A DNA stretch of 64,000 nt. Source: G963708235 sp963708235 (GTDB lineage Bacteria; Actinomycetota; Acidimicrobiia; Spongiisociales; UBA5794). A program made the translations under genes and the position numbers. How positions within the stretch are numbered: position 1 is the first letter of the stretch; every line of letters begins with the position of its first letter. The notes under the pieces were generated by a model. The model was given only the letters and a program-made list of their open reading frames with translations. It was not told the DNA's origin and ran no database searches. Of the stretch, positions 48,264 through 56,263 are shown piece after piece. The stretch lies in assembly GCA_963708235.1 (NCBI GenBank), contig OY970200.1, positions 3,596,001-3,660,000 of the forward strand. The letters run 5' to 3'.

Positions 48264-48881
48264 TCAGTCACGTTTCACGAGGTCGATGTTGGTCCCCACG
48301 GGCAGAAACGGCGGCAACCCGGAGACATCGCTGATATAGGCCGTCATGTGCCACTCCGCGAGGTTCGCCTCGACGCCTGCTCCCGAGGCGATCGGACGAA
48401 ACACAACCACCAGATCAGCGGTGCAGGTCACCCGGTCAGCGATCTCGCAGACAAGCTCGTCGTTGACCGCCAATCGACCCCATCCTCCGGGGAGAGCCGG
48501 AAGCTCAACGCTATCGTTGGAAAGGACCGAGGCCGCGTGGACGCCGGTGGGCGTGACCCCGACGGTTGCTGCCACCTCGAGGTGCGACCCTATGCCGGAG
48601 GAATCGCCGTACTCATAGGCTGACGGGTAGCTGACCTCGATTCGGACAGGGATCTGCACCCCCTCAGGAGACTCCGTGACACTGGGCACATCTCCCTCGA
48701 TCGATGCGTTGATTCGACCGGGTGTCTCGAACGGATGCAACCCGCAGCCGGCAAGCGTCACCGCCAGAAACACGACGACCAGCTTTCGCCGAATCCGTAG
48801 CGGAACGCTGCGACCCGACCCAGCGATCGACCTACCGACTGACAATGGCTCCGGGACCGGGCTGTGCAGAAAATCTCTCAT
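48264..48881 (-). CDS. lipoprotein, paralogue 1 of a tandem pair
   Basis: 205 aa if started at ATG 48881; the ribosome site is weak and a slightly later start is possible. Lipobox VTLAGC, then the same GLHPFETPGRINASIEGD start, EVSYPSAYEYGDSSGIGSHL centre and WHMTAYISDVSGLPPFLPVG end as its neighbour. The signal-to-mid region is nearly identical and the middle most diverged, a pattern of duplication followed by change in the exposed part. Confidence 0.75.
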   Translation of the reverse strand: MRDFLHSPVPEPLSVGRSIAGSGRSVPLRIRRKLVVVFLAVTLAGCGLHPFETPGRINASIEGDVPSVTESPEGVQIPVRIEVSYPSAYEYGDSSGIGSHLEVAATVGVTPTGVHAASVLSNDSVELPALPGGWGRLAVNDELVCEIADRVTCTADLVVVFRPIASGAGVEANLAEWHMTAYISDVSGLPPFLPVGTNIDLVKRD

Positions 48882-48965
48882 CGACCCGACGAGTTTCCCA
48901 TTGTCCGAGCTGGTTGACCACCGACTCTTGATGGTCCCGTGCGGTGCGCTGCCTGGTCGTGGCGG

Positions 48966-49046
48966 CCGTCGGTGACACGGCTGGCCTGCGGACATTGGCG
49001 CCGCGCCCCGCCCCGTCTGCGTCCGCGCAGCGTCCGCAGCCACCCC
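48966..49046. repeat. direct repeat, copy 1 (about 80 bp)
   Basis: Begins CCGTCGGTGAC, passes GCGGACATTGGCGCCGCG and ends GCGTCCGCAGCCACCCC. It recurs 258 bases further on with roughly 80-85 percent identity by eye. Confidence 0.7.
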
Positions 49047-49072
49047 GCCGACGGGCGGGCGCTGAGGATGTG

Positions 49073-49190
49073 GGTGCCCCTTCTTGGCCCTCCCCGCCCC
49101 GGGGGGCGGGGTGCCTCCGAGGTTCTGGGAGGAGGTGGGGCGGGGCGCGAGCTAGCTTCCCCTGAGGTCGACCTGTCGCGTGCGGTGCGA
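49073..49190. repeat. dispersed intergenic repeat, copy B
   Basis: Same order of blocks as at 21795-21912: CCCCTTCTTGGCCCTCC, CGCCCCGGGGGGCGGGGTGC, CTCCGAGGTTCTGGGAGGAG, CTGAGGTCGACCTGTCGCG. It lies between the two direct repeats of this spacer. Confidence 0.75.
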
Positions 49191-49223
49191 GTTGCCTTGA
49201 GCGCAATGACGCTGAACGAGCGA

Positions 49224-49306
49224 CCGTCGGTGACGCTGCTGGCGAGGCGGACATTGACGCCGCGCTCCGCCCCGTCTGCGTCCGCAAGGCGTCCGCAGCC
49301 ACCCCT
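49224..49306. repeat. direct repeat, copy 2 (about 80 bp)
   Basis: CCGTCGGTGACGCTGCTGGC at the start, GCGGACATTGACGCCGCG in the middle and GCGTCCGCAGCCACCCC at the end, matching copy 1. It is followed by CTCCTCCCGAGGAGGGGAGG, a perfect short hairpin. Confidence 0.7.
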
Positions 49307-49530
49307 CCTCCCGAGGAGGGGAGGGCCAGGAAAGGAGGGCCGAGAAGGGGACGCAGCGTAGATGCGCGGTTCGTTGGCCCCCTGCCCAAGAAGACCTTCG
49401 GTGTGGCAGCAGGTATTCCGACACTCCCTGGGAGGCGGGGAACGGCGGGGAGGGCCAGAAGGGGTATCCGATTGCCAGATCACTTCCTGCGGAGCGCAGG
49501 AAACCGCGAGTCGGCAATGGCGGCGTTCGG

Positions 49531-50298
49531 TCAGGGTTGGTGGGTGACCGTGTAGGTGGCTACGTCGAGACCGGCTCGGAGGGCGGCGCCGAGGTAGGGG
49601 AAGGGGCGCTCGCTGGGGCGGGTCAGGCCGGGGGGGAAGTCGACGGCGGTGATGGCGCCGGCGGCGAGGGCGAGGGCTTCGAGGTGGATGGCGAGATCGG
49701 CGACGCCGACGATGCGTTCGATGACGCCGTCGGTGGTTCCGGTGGTGACCTTTGCCATCGCCCCGGCCCACTCGCCGAGCACCGGGGCCACGTAGGCACG
49801 GTGCAGGTCATCGCTCGGGCGCAGCTTCCCCCAACGGGGTCCCACGGGGTCGGGGAAGGGGATCGCCTCGCCGCGGCGACGTGGCTTGCCGGGTTCGGTC
49901 CAGGCGTACATCACGTCGAGGACCTCGCCGTTGCGGTCGATCTCGTGCGCCGCCAGCGTGGCGGCGATCCCGTGCCCGAGGTTGGCGCCCACCAGTAGGG
50001 TCCGACCGCGTTCGGCGAACCCGGCGCCGAGCTCGGTGAGGTCGGTGCCGTCGGTGGTCCACAGGACACAGGAGACCCCGGCGTCGAGTGCCCGGGTCAG
50101 ATGGTCGGCGGTGTCGGTATCTGCGTCGGTGACGTAGACGTCGTAAGTGGAGAGGTCGCTGACCGCCTCGACGCGAGGGTCGCTGCCCCGGCGCCGCTGC
50201 TTGTCGACAAGACCCAGCTTCTCCAGCCCGGCCTCGGCGAGGAGGACCCTTCCGGTGCGGGTCCCCACCTCGGTGTGCTGATCGAGGGCGATCCGCAT
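49531..50298 (-). CDS. hypothetical protein (255 aa), possible NAD(P)-fold
   Basis: ATG 50298 one base after the preceding stop. Alternating strands and helices (DVYVTDADT, CVLWTTDGTDL, TLLVGANLGHGIAATLAAHE) suggest a Rossmann-like fold, and GANLGHGIAATL may bind a phosphate, but the family is not recognised. The C-terminal part holds a hydrophobic helix pair (LAIHLEALALAAGAITAVDF). It is last in a three-gene operon with a small membrane protein and an acyltransferase. Confidence 0.65.
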   Translation of the reverse strand: MRIALDQHTEVGTRTGRVLLAEAGLEKLGLVDKQRRRGSDPRVEAVSDLSTYDVYVTDADTDTADHLTRALDAGVSCVLWTTDGTDLTELGAGFAERGRTLLVGANLGHGIAATLAAHEIDRNGEVLDVMYAWTEPGKPRRRGEAIPFPDPVGPRWGKLRPSDDLHRAYVAPVLGEWAGAMAKVTTGTTDGVIERIVGVADLAIHLEALALAAGAITAVDFPPGLTRPSERPFPYLGAALRAGLDVATYTVTHQP

Positions 50299-50299
50299 C

Positions 50300-50434
50300 T
50301 CAGCGGTCGCTGTGGCGGGGTTCGGCGGGTTGCCAGGTGCCCGACCGGCGGGGTGGGCGCACCGGCCGGCGCATGAATGCCACGGCGAGGGCTGCCGCAA
50401 CAACGGCTGCGGTGATTCGGGTGCGCGGGGTCAT
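50300..50434 (-). CDS. small membrane protein (44 aa)
   Basis: ATG 50434 to TGA, five bases after the acyltransferase stop and one base before the next start. One hydrophobic helix (ITAAVVAAALAVAFM) followed by an Arg/Pro-rich tail, so probably N-out with a cytoplasmic tail. Recognised only by operon position and topology. Confidence 0.5.
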   Translation of the reverse strand: MTPRTRITAAVVAAALAVAFMRRPVRPPRRSGTWQPAEPRHSDR

Positions 50435-50439
50435 GGCGG

Positions 50440-51789
50440 TCAGCGTAGTGGGGGGCCGCTTGCTTGCCGTCCTACGGGAGGGGCCCCGGCTGTCACGGCA
50501 TCCACGACCGACTGGCGCGCCTCGGTGAGCGGATCGATCAGGGCGGAGCGCTCGGCGGTGACCCGCCACGACACGATGGTGGCGACCAACCGGATCACCC
50601 CCTCGATCCACAGCAGCGCCAGGAATCCGGCAGCGGCGAACCCGACGGCCGCCGCCGTCACCCGGAGGGCGCCGTCGGTGAACATCGATCCGGCGATGAA
50701 CCACGACACCGGAAACACCACCATTGCCACCAGGAGACGCACCGTGCCCTTGGTCACCGGGGTGTGCACCCCGAGGCTGATCGCCGCCACCACGGCGGCA
50801 GGGGGAGCGTTGGCGAGCACACCGGCGAGCACCAGCGGACCGGTGACGAGATACACCACGGACAGGATCACCACCGAGCGCAGCAGGTCCCGTCGGCGCA
50901 CCACACCGATGAGTTGGCGATCATCGAGGTGGAACAGGTGGAGCAGCAGAACGTAGGCCGCCACGGTGGAGCGCAGCGACCGGCGCTGTTCGGCGGGGAG
51001 TCGACCCAGTCGACGCGCCAGTTGCACCTTGTCGACCAGTGGCGGGGTCGGTCGGTGTGGGGTGGCCAGCGCCACCGCCGCCGCCTCCTCGAGCGCACGC
51101 CACTCGTCCACCGTCTCGAAGTCGGGGGCGACGGCGCGGAGCCGCGCCTCGATCAGCTCGGTGAGCCTGCGGACCGCCTCGTGGTCGTCCTCGCCCCCGC
51201 CGCCCCCGTCGGGTCCGGCCAGCGCCGCCAGCTCCCGGTCGAGATCGATCGCCTCCCCGAACTCGACCACCACACCGGAGCGCAACGCCAACTTGTCGTC
51301 GTAGGTGAGCCCGACCGGGACGATGTGGAGACCGTGTACCCCGGAGTCCCGTGCCCCGAGGGCGATCCGGGCGGCACCGGTGTGGGTGCGCACCATGTGG
51401 GCCCGGTCGTGGGTGGTGCCCTCCGGGAAGATGGCGACGGTGGCGTTACGGGCGAGCACCCGGTGGCAGGCGGCGAAGGTCGACTCATTGGAGGGTCTGC
51501 CGTCGGGTTGGTCCTGGCGACGCTGCACCAACACCACCCCGCCGAAGGCGAGCAGGGGCCGAACCAGCGGGTTGTTGCCCAGCGTCGCCTTCCCCAGAAA
51601 CCGCGGCAGCCGTCCCAGCGCCGCCGTGACCGCCACCGGATCGACGAATCCGTTGAAGTGGTTGGCGACGATCAGCACCGGCCGCTCACCGCTCACCGGC
51701 CGGGTACCCGCCGTCTCGTAGCGACGGAAGAACCCCCACACCATGACCCTGGTCAGCAGCGCCAATGTGCGATCCAGGAGCGACCTCAT
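50440..51789 (-). CDS. 1-acyl-glycerol-phosphate / glycerol-3-phosphate acyltransferase (PlsC family)
   Basis: 449 aa. Acyltransferase block I NHFNGFVDP (an H-x5-D spacing as in Gpt2-type enzymes, not the usual H-x4-D), block III FPEGTTHDRAH and block IV VPVGLTYDDK. The C-terminal third has several TM helices. It should esterify lysophosphatidate or glycerol-3-phosphate at the inner membrane. GGGAG precedes ATG 51789. The HX5D form with C-terminal membrane domain resembles eukaryote-like GPATs more than bacterial PlsC. Confidence 0.85.
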   Translation of the reverse strand: MRSLLDRTLALLTRVMVWGFFRRYETAGTRPVSGERPVLIVANHFNGFVDPVAVTAALGRLPRFLGKATLGNNPLVRPLLAFGGVVLVQRRQDQPDGRPSNESTFAACHRVLARNATVAIFPEGTTHDRAHMVRTHTGAARIALGARDSGVHGLHIVPVGLTYDDKLALRSGVVVEFGEAIDLDRELAALAGPDGGGGGEDDHEAVRRLTELIEARLRAVAPDFETVDEWRALEEAAAVALATPHRPTPPLVDKVQLARRLGRLPAEQRRSLRSTVAAYVLLLHLFHLDDRQLIGVVRRRDLLRSVVILSVVYLVTGPLVLAGVLANAPPAAVVAAISLGVHTPVTKGTVRLLVAMVVFPVSWFIAGSMFTDGALRVTAAAVGFAAAGFLALLWIEGVIRLVATIVSWRVTAERSALIDPLTEARQSVVDAVTAGAPPVGRQASGPPLR

Positions 51790-51983
51790 CGGCGCTCCCG
51801 GAGCGTCGGGGTCGCCGCATCCTGGCGGCCGCGTCGTGTCGGAGGCGGTGGGGTGCGGTGGAGCGGGGTCGCTGGCATCGGGTCACGCTACCGGACCGCC
51901 CCCGGCGGCGACGACCGGTCCGGGTTCCGGGCCGCCGTCACCGGACGGGACGGTACATTGGGGGCAGCGATCCGAAGGGACCC

Positions 51984-52490
51984 ATGACCGACGCTGCCAC
52001 CCCTACCGATGCCGAGTCGGCCCGACTCGGTCGCCAGCTCGCCGGCCACCCGTTCGTCCAAGGTCTCCCACCCGGGGACCTCGCCGCACTGGCCGATCTT
52101 GCGATGGTTGCCGATTTCGAGCCGAACAAGATCCTGTTCCGCACCGGCGAGGACGCTGACCGCTTCTTTCTGATCCGCTCCGGGGTGGTCTCCCTCACCG
52201 TCGATGCGGGCGACCCGGTGCCCCGCACCATCGAGCTGATCTCGGAGGGCTCCGCCCTGGGATGGTCGTGGCTGTTCGACCCGCAGCAGTGGCAGTTCGA
52301 CGCCGTCGCCAAGACCCCGGTTCGCGGGATCGCCTTCGACGCCGCGGCGTTGCGCGCCTATTGCGAGGACAACCCCGGTTTCGGATACCGGCTGGTGCTG
52401 CGGATGGCCGAGATCATCGCCCGCCGTCTCCACGCCACCCGTCGCCAGGTGCTCAACCTGTCGCGCTCGACGTCACCAGCGGTGGCGTGA
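51984..52490 (+). CDS. cyclic nucleotide-binding domain protein
   Basis: 168 aa, one cNMP-binding beta-barrel (about residues 25-140; PNKILFRTGEDADRFFLIRS, SEGSALGWSWLFDPQQWQFD) and a C-terminal helix. No DNA-binding helix-turn-helix is seen, so it is not a complete Crp-type regulator. The Arg that contacts phosphate in cAMP pockets is not at its usual place, so ligand is uncertain. GAAGGGA precedes ATG 51984; TACATT lies upstream as a -10 candidate. Confidence 0.82.
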   Translation: MTDAATPTDAESARLGRQLAGHPFVQGLPPGDLAALADLAMVADFEPNKILFRTGEDADRFFLIRSGVVSLTVDAGDPVPRTIELISEGSALGWSWLFDPQQWQFDAVAKTPVRGIAFDAAALRAYCEDNPGFGYRLVLRMAEIIARRLHATRRQVLNLSRSTSPAVA

Positions 52491-52559
52491 TTCGCCGCGG
52501 CGTCGATCGTGAAGGAGGGCCCGGCCGGCGTTCCCGTCGGTCCGGGGGCCGAGGTCGGC

Positions 52560-54584
52560 CTACTCGGTGGCGAAGGCGTCGAGCACCGGAAGCAGTACCT
52601 CGGCGACCAGAGCGTCACGCTCGTCGGCCGAGCTGACCAGGATGACGATGCCGGTGCTGCCGTCGCCTGGGCCGATGGCGACGTCGGCGGAGAACCCGTC
52701 GAGGTTCCCCCGATAGCGGGTCCAGGTGCGGCCCCCACGCTCTTCGGTGCCCACCGGCTCGGGATCGTCGTCGAGGCCGAGCTGGGAGCCGAGCAGCCCG
52801 ATCAGGTTCTCGGGATCGGCGGCCATCGGCGCCGCCTGCTGGATGATGGCGGTCTGGTCCACCATGGTCGTCTGCCGGGCCCATGCGCCGGGGCTCACCG
52901 TTTCCCAGGTGTCGGGTACGACACCGGTGACGGTGACTCCGAAGATGTCCTCCTCGAACTCGACGAGTACGAACGGGGCGACGACGGTTTCGCCGGCAAT
53001 GACGAACTCCGGGCCGCCCATCGCCGCCACACAGCCGGTGTCGGGCTCGGCGGTCGGGTTGTCGAAGAAGGCAATGGCGATCTCGGTGGAGCAGTCGCTC
53101 GACAGCGATGCGGCGTGGCCCAGACCGGGGAACTCGACAAAGGTGACGTTCTCCAACGTCGATGCGGCCCGCTCCCCCCACTGCGGCGGGGTGATCGGGT
53201 CGTATTCGCCGGCCATCACCAGCGTCGGGATGGAACTGGAAACCGCCTCGTTCTCGACGGGGTCGGCGACACCTGCTGCCCACAGCTCGCAGATGTCGAA
53301 CATCGGCATGCCGATGTTGCTGGCACCGGCGAAGAACTGCTCCAACCGCGGCTGGGCGGCGGTGGCGGCGGCGACTTCTTCAGGTGTGGTGAATGGAAGT
53401 TCCTCGTTGCACTGCACCGCCAGGTTCATCCCGTAGCTGAAGAAGGCTCCGTTGGCGAGGTCGTTGGTGAGCAGCAGCGAGATGGTGGCGTCCTCGCCCG
53501 CCTCGATCTCGGTGATCATCTGGGGGAGCACCGGGATGACCTCGGCGGAGTAGAGACCCTGGAACACCGATGCGATGAGGAAATCGCCGTTGACGAGCAC
53601 ATCGTGCCGATCTCCGGTGAACACGTCACGCACCGTGGTCTCCAGCGGCTCATCCTCGAGGGTGTCGACGAGGGCGTAGAACCGGTCCTCCAGATCGGGG
53701 TAGGCCTCGTTGCAGGCGGCATCGGCGGCGCACCCGGCGAAGAACACATCGAGCGCCCGGGCCAGGTTGGCCGGGGCCCGGGTGATCAGATCGACGTCAG
53801 GGGTGTAGGCGGAGTCGAGGATGACGCTGCGGACCCCCTCGGGGTGGTCGCGCATCACCGTGGTCGCCAGTCGTGTGCCGTAACTGATCCCGAACAGGTT
53901 CCACTCGTCGATGTCGAGGGCGACCCGCAGATCGGCGACGTCGGCGGCGTTGGTGGCGCTGTTGTAGGCAGTGAAGTCGACATCGTCGCCGGCGAGCCGC
54001 TCCCGGCATTCGGTCAGCGCCTCGAACTCCTGGGCGACGAATTCCTCGGCGGTCGGAGCATCGTCGAGGAGTTCGAACTGGAGCTCGCGGGTCTCGTCGC
54101 ACTTGAGCGACGGTACCGAGTGACCGGTGCCCCGCTGATCGAAGAAGATCAGATCGCGGGTCTCCAGGAACGGCGCCCAGGTGGTCTGGATCGAGAACTG
54201 GAGCGTGTCGAGCGTTTCCCCGCCGGGTCCGCCGTCGAGGTAGACGATGGGGTCGTCGGCGGCGTCGGGGTTCTCGCTCTCGAAGATCGCCACATGGATC
54301 CGCACCTCGGGCCCGCCGGGGTCTTCCCGGTTCTCGGGGACACTCAGGAACCCGCACCGAACCGGAACCTCGACGAGCAGATCGAACTCGCAGTCGGCTT
54401 CACTGAACGTCGGCTCGAACACCGTCGGTGGAGTGGTGTCGTCTGGGGCGGTGGTCGTCGTTGTTGCCGTGGTGGTCGTCGGTGTCGCGGTATCGCCACC
54501 CCCGGATCGACCCATCAGGAAGGCGGTGACAACCAGGGCGACGGCGACGACGAAGAACACAATGGAGGTGGTGGTCCGGCTCAT
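52560..54584 (-). CDS. membrane-anchored alpha/beta hydrolase (TAP/prolyl aminopeptidase type)
   Basis: 674 aa from ATG 54584. An N-terminal TM anchor (SIVFFVVAVALVVTAFLMG) and a Thr-rich spacer place the enzyme outside the membrane. Catalytic triad: Ser in FGISYGTRLA, Asp in GEYDPITPP, His in GLGHAASLS. VYLDGGPGGE and FDQRGTGHS match the proline iminopeptidase/TAP clan. A C-terminal domain of about 170 residues has no known match. No ribosome site is seen; TATGGT nine bases before ATG suggests a leaderless start. Confidence 0.87.
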   Translation of the reverse strand: MSRTTTSIVFFVVAVALVVTAFLMGRSGGGDTATPTTTTATTTTTAPDDTTPPTVFEPTFSEADCEFDLLVEVPVRCGFLSVPENREDPGGPEVRIHVAIFESENPDAADDPIVYLDGGPGGETLDTLQFSIQTTWAPFLETRDLIFFDQRGTGHSVPSLKCDETRELQFELLDDAPTAEEFVAQEFEALTECRERLAGDDVDFTAYNSATNAADVADLRVALDIDEWNLFGISYGTRLATTVMRDHPEGVRSVILDSAYTPDVDLITRAPANLARALDVFFAGCAADAACNEAYPDLEDRFYALVDTLEDEPLETTVRDVFTGDRHDVLVNGDFLIASVFQGLYSAEVIPVLPQMITEIEAGEDATISLLLTNDLANGAFFSYGMNLAVQCNEELPFTTPEEVAAATAAQPRLEQFFAGASNIGMPMFDICELWAAGVADPVENEAVSSSIPTLVMAGEYDPITPPQWGERAASTLENVTFVEFPGLGHAASLSSDCSTEIAIAFFDNPTAEPDTGCVAAMGGPEFVIAGETVVAPFVLVEFEEDIFGVTVTGVVPDTWETVSPGAWARQTTMVDQTAIIQQAAPMAADPENLIGLLGSQLGLDDDPEPVGTEERGGRTWTRYRGNLDGFSADVAIGPGDGSTGIVILVSSADERDALVAEVLLPVLDAFATE

Positions 54585-54728
54585 GTGGGAGCCACCATAG
54601 ATGCCAACCGTGCGTTGCCGACCTACCGGGTGCCCTGCCCCGTCCCCGCCGCTATCTCGAGGCGGGAACAGATCGTCCGCCACCTGGTCGACCGCAGGCG
54701 TGTTCTCACCGGACCTGCTCCGTCGCGA

Positions 54729-56012
54729 TCAGCCCAGCGCCCGGCGGAGGAAGGCGGCCATCTGTCCGCGGGTGACGCGGTCGTTGGGGCAGAAGCGGGT
54801 GTTGGCGGGAGGGTTGCAACCCTTGGTGACACCGACGGCGGCAAGCCATTCGATGTCGGCCCGGAAGACCGAGCTGCCGGTGTCGGCGAAGGTGGTTCTC
54901 GGTCCGGGGGTGAGCTGGTCGGAGAGGGCTCTACGTAGGAAGGCGGCCATCTGCCCGCGGGTGACGGGGTCGTTGGGGCAGAAGCGGGTGTTGGCGGGTG
55001 GGTTGCAGCCCTTGGTGACACCGACGGCGGCAAGCCATTGGATGTCGGCGTTGAAGACGGAGTTGGCGGTGTCGGTGAACGACGTCTGCGGTCCGGGGGT
55101 GAGCTGGTCGGATAGTGCCCGGCGGAGGAAGGCGGCCATCTGTCCGCGGGTAACGGTATCGCTGGGGCAGAACCGGGTGTTGGCAGGCGGGTTGCAGCCC
55201 TTGGTGATCCCGCTGCCGGCGAGCCATGCAATGTCCGCCTTGAACACCGAACTCGCCGTGTCGACAAAGGCGGGGGTCGGCGGCGGTGTGGTGGTCGTGG
55301 TGGTGGTGGTGGTGGTGGTGGTGGTGGTCGTGGTCGGCGGCGTCGTTCCTGGGAGCACTCCCACATGGAACGCAAAGTCCACCGGTCCCGACGAGACCGC
55401 CGGTCCTCCGGCGAGCGTGCCGCGGGCCTCGGCGGTGATCGTGTACCGGCCGGCGGCGGAAAATGCCCAGTTGGCGTGGACGTGTGAGCCCGTCTGCACC
55501 CCGATGGTGTCGGGCAACCCGTTGCGGGTGTTGACGAGGACGTCGATGGCGCCGAACGACCCGGCCTGGAAGATCGCGAGGTGCCCCGGCCCGCTCACCG
55601 ACAGCACCCGCAGTTCGAGCTGGTTGCCCTGCAGCACCCCGGAGCCGATCAGCTCGGTGCTCCATCCCGGCCACAGCAGGTTCGGGTTCTGGGTCTGGGG
55701 GAGGATCCAGACATCGCTCCCCGCCGATCCGAGGAACGAAAATGCCGGGTTGGCGGGCACCGTGGTCTTCGCAGCCGGCTTGACGTGGGAGAGCACATCT
55801 GCGGGGTTGCGGTAGACCGGGGAGCTACCGGTGTCGTCCTTCACCCGGATCTCGAGGTCGCCGCTCTGGACCCGCATCGAGAAGAGATCGACGTGTCCGG
55901 AGGAAAGCACCAGCGGTGAGGATGCCGACACGGCAATGGCGGTGGTGATCACAAGGGCGGCTGAGGCGAGCAGCACCGTGATGAGCGGGCGGTGGCGGAA
56001 GCGGGTCAACAC
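54729..56012 (-). CDS. SLH-anchored surface protein with choice-of-anchor M-type domain
   Basis: 427 aa from GTG 56012 (GGAG upstream). Signal helix 1-30; His-rich anchored-repeat domain about 31-220 (GHVD at 40, FLG at 93, LPQTQNP at 104, LLWPGWSTE at 112, HVHANW at 177); a run of about 19 Thr at 224-242; then three S-layer homology repeats of 63 residues (GITKGCNPPANTRFCP, VTRGQMAAFLRRAL). The SLH repeats bind cell-wall polymers, leaving the His domain exposed. It diverges from the metal ABC transporter genes and shares their domain. Confidence 0.88.
   Translation of the reverse strand: MLTRFRHRPLITVLLASAALVITTAIAVSASSPLVLSSGHVDLFSMRVQSGDLEIRVKDDTGSSPVYRNPADVLSHVKPAAKTTVPANPAFSFLGSAGSDVWILPQTQNPNLLWPGWSTELIGSGVLQGNQLELRVLSVSGPGHLAIFQAGSFGAIDVLVNTRNGLPDTIGVQTGSHVHANWAFSAAGRYTITAEARGTLAGGPAVSSGPVDFAFHVGVLPGTTPPTTTTTTTTTTTTTTTTPPPTPAFVDTASSVFKADIAWLAGSGITKGCNPPANTRFCPSDTVTRGQMAAFLRRALSDQLTPGPQTSFTDTANSVFNADIQWLAAVGVTKGCNPPANTRFCPNDPVTRGQMAAFLRRALSDQLTPGPRTTFADTGSSVFRADIEWLAAVGVTKGCNPPANTRFCPNDRVTRGQMAAFLRRALG
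55288..55335. repeat. GTG/ACC trinucleotide run encoding the poly-Thr spacer
   Basis: Nearly pure repeats of GTG (ACC on the coding strand), with single GTC interruptions, in the middle of the surface protein gene. Slippage would change spacer length in frame. Confidence 0.85.
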
Positions 56013-56027
56013 GCGAACTCCAAACAG

Positions 56028-56045
56028 ACTGAGATTGATTGTCGA
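56028..56045. promoter_or_regulatory. candidate metalloregulator site a
   Basis: Plus strand ACTGAGATTGATTGTCGA; its reverse complement contains AATCAATCTC, similar to the AATCATTCTT core at site c. It lies 16 bases before the SLH protein start. Fur/Zur-type proteins bind sequences of this look. Weakest of the three sites. Confidence 0.35.
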
Positions 56046-56110
56046 TCCCACCGTAGGCGCGGTCTGTGACAAGGGCAACCCGGGTTTTCGACGGCCGATC
56101 GATGCTTGGA

Positions 56111-56129
56111 CTAAGACTCATTCTCGACT
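56111..56129. promoter_or_regulatory. candidate metalloregulator site b
   Basis: TAAGACTCATTCTCGACTA. The 12-mer ACTCATTCTCGA matches AATCATTCTTGA at site c in 10 of 12 positions. It lies in the divergent spacer between the SLH protein and the substrate-binding protein, so could control both directions. Confidence 0.5.
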
Positions 56130-56263
56130 ACGGTGCCGATGGCTCCATGAGCTTCCCTCGTCGGGGCGTCTGATCAGGTCCATCCGGTGTCGCCCGATGT
56201 TCGAGACGACGCCCGTGGTTCCGACCGCCAGATCACCAGACCACCCGCCAGGACACTCGATCG

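Larger units (their letters stand above)
48882..49530. other. repeat-rich, gene-free spacer
   Basis: About 650 bases without a credible gene, packed with repeated blocks: one copy of the 118-bp dispersed element, two copies of an 80-bp direct repeat, and inverted short copies of the CCCTTTCTGGCCCTCCCC block near 49310-49350 and 49440-49470. Open frames on both strands are Arg/Pro/Ala-rich by-products of the repeats. Confidence 0.6.

Noticed and set aside
52509..54938. An 809-codon plus-strand frame
   Set aside because: Antisense to the alpha/beta hydrolase, whose catalytic triad is clear.
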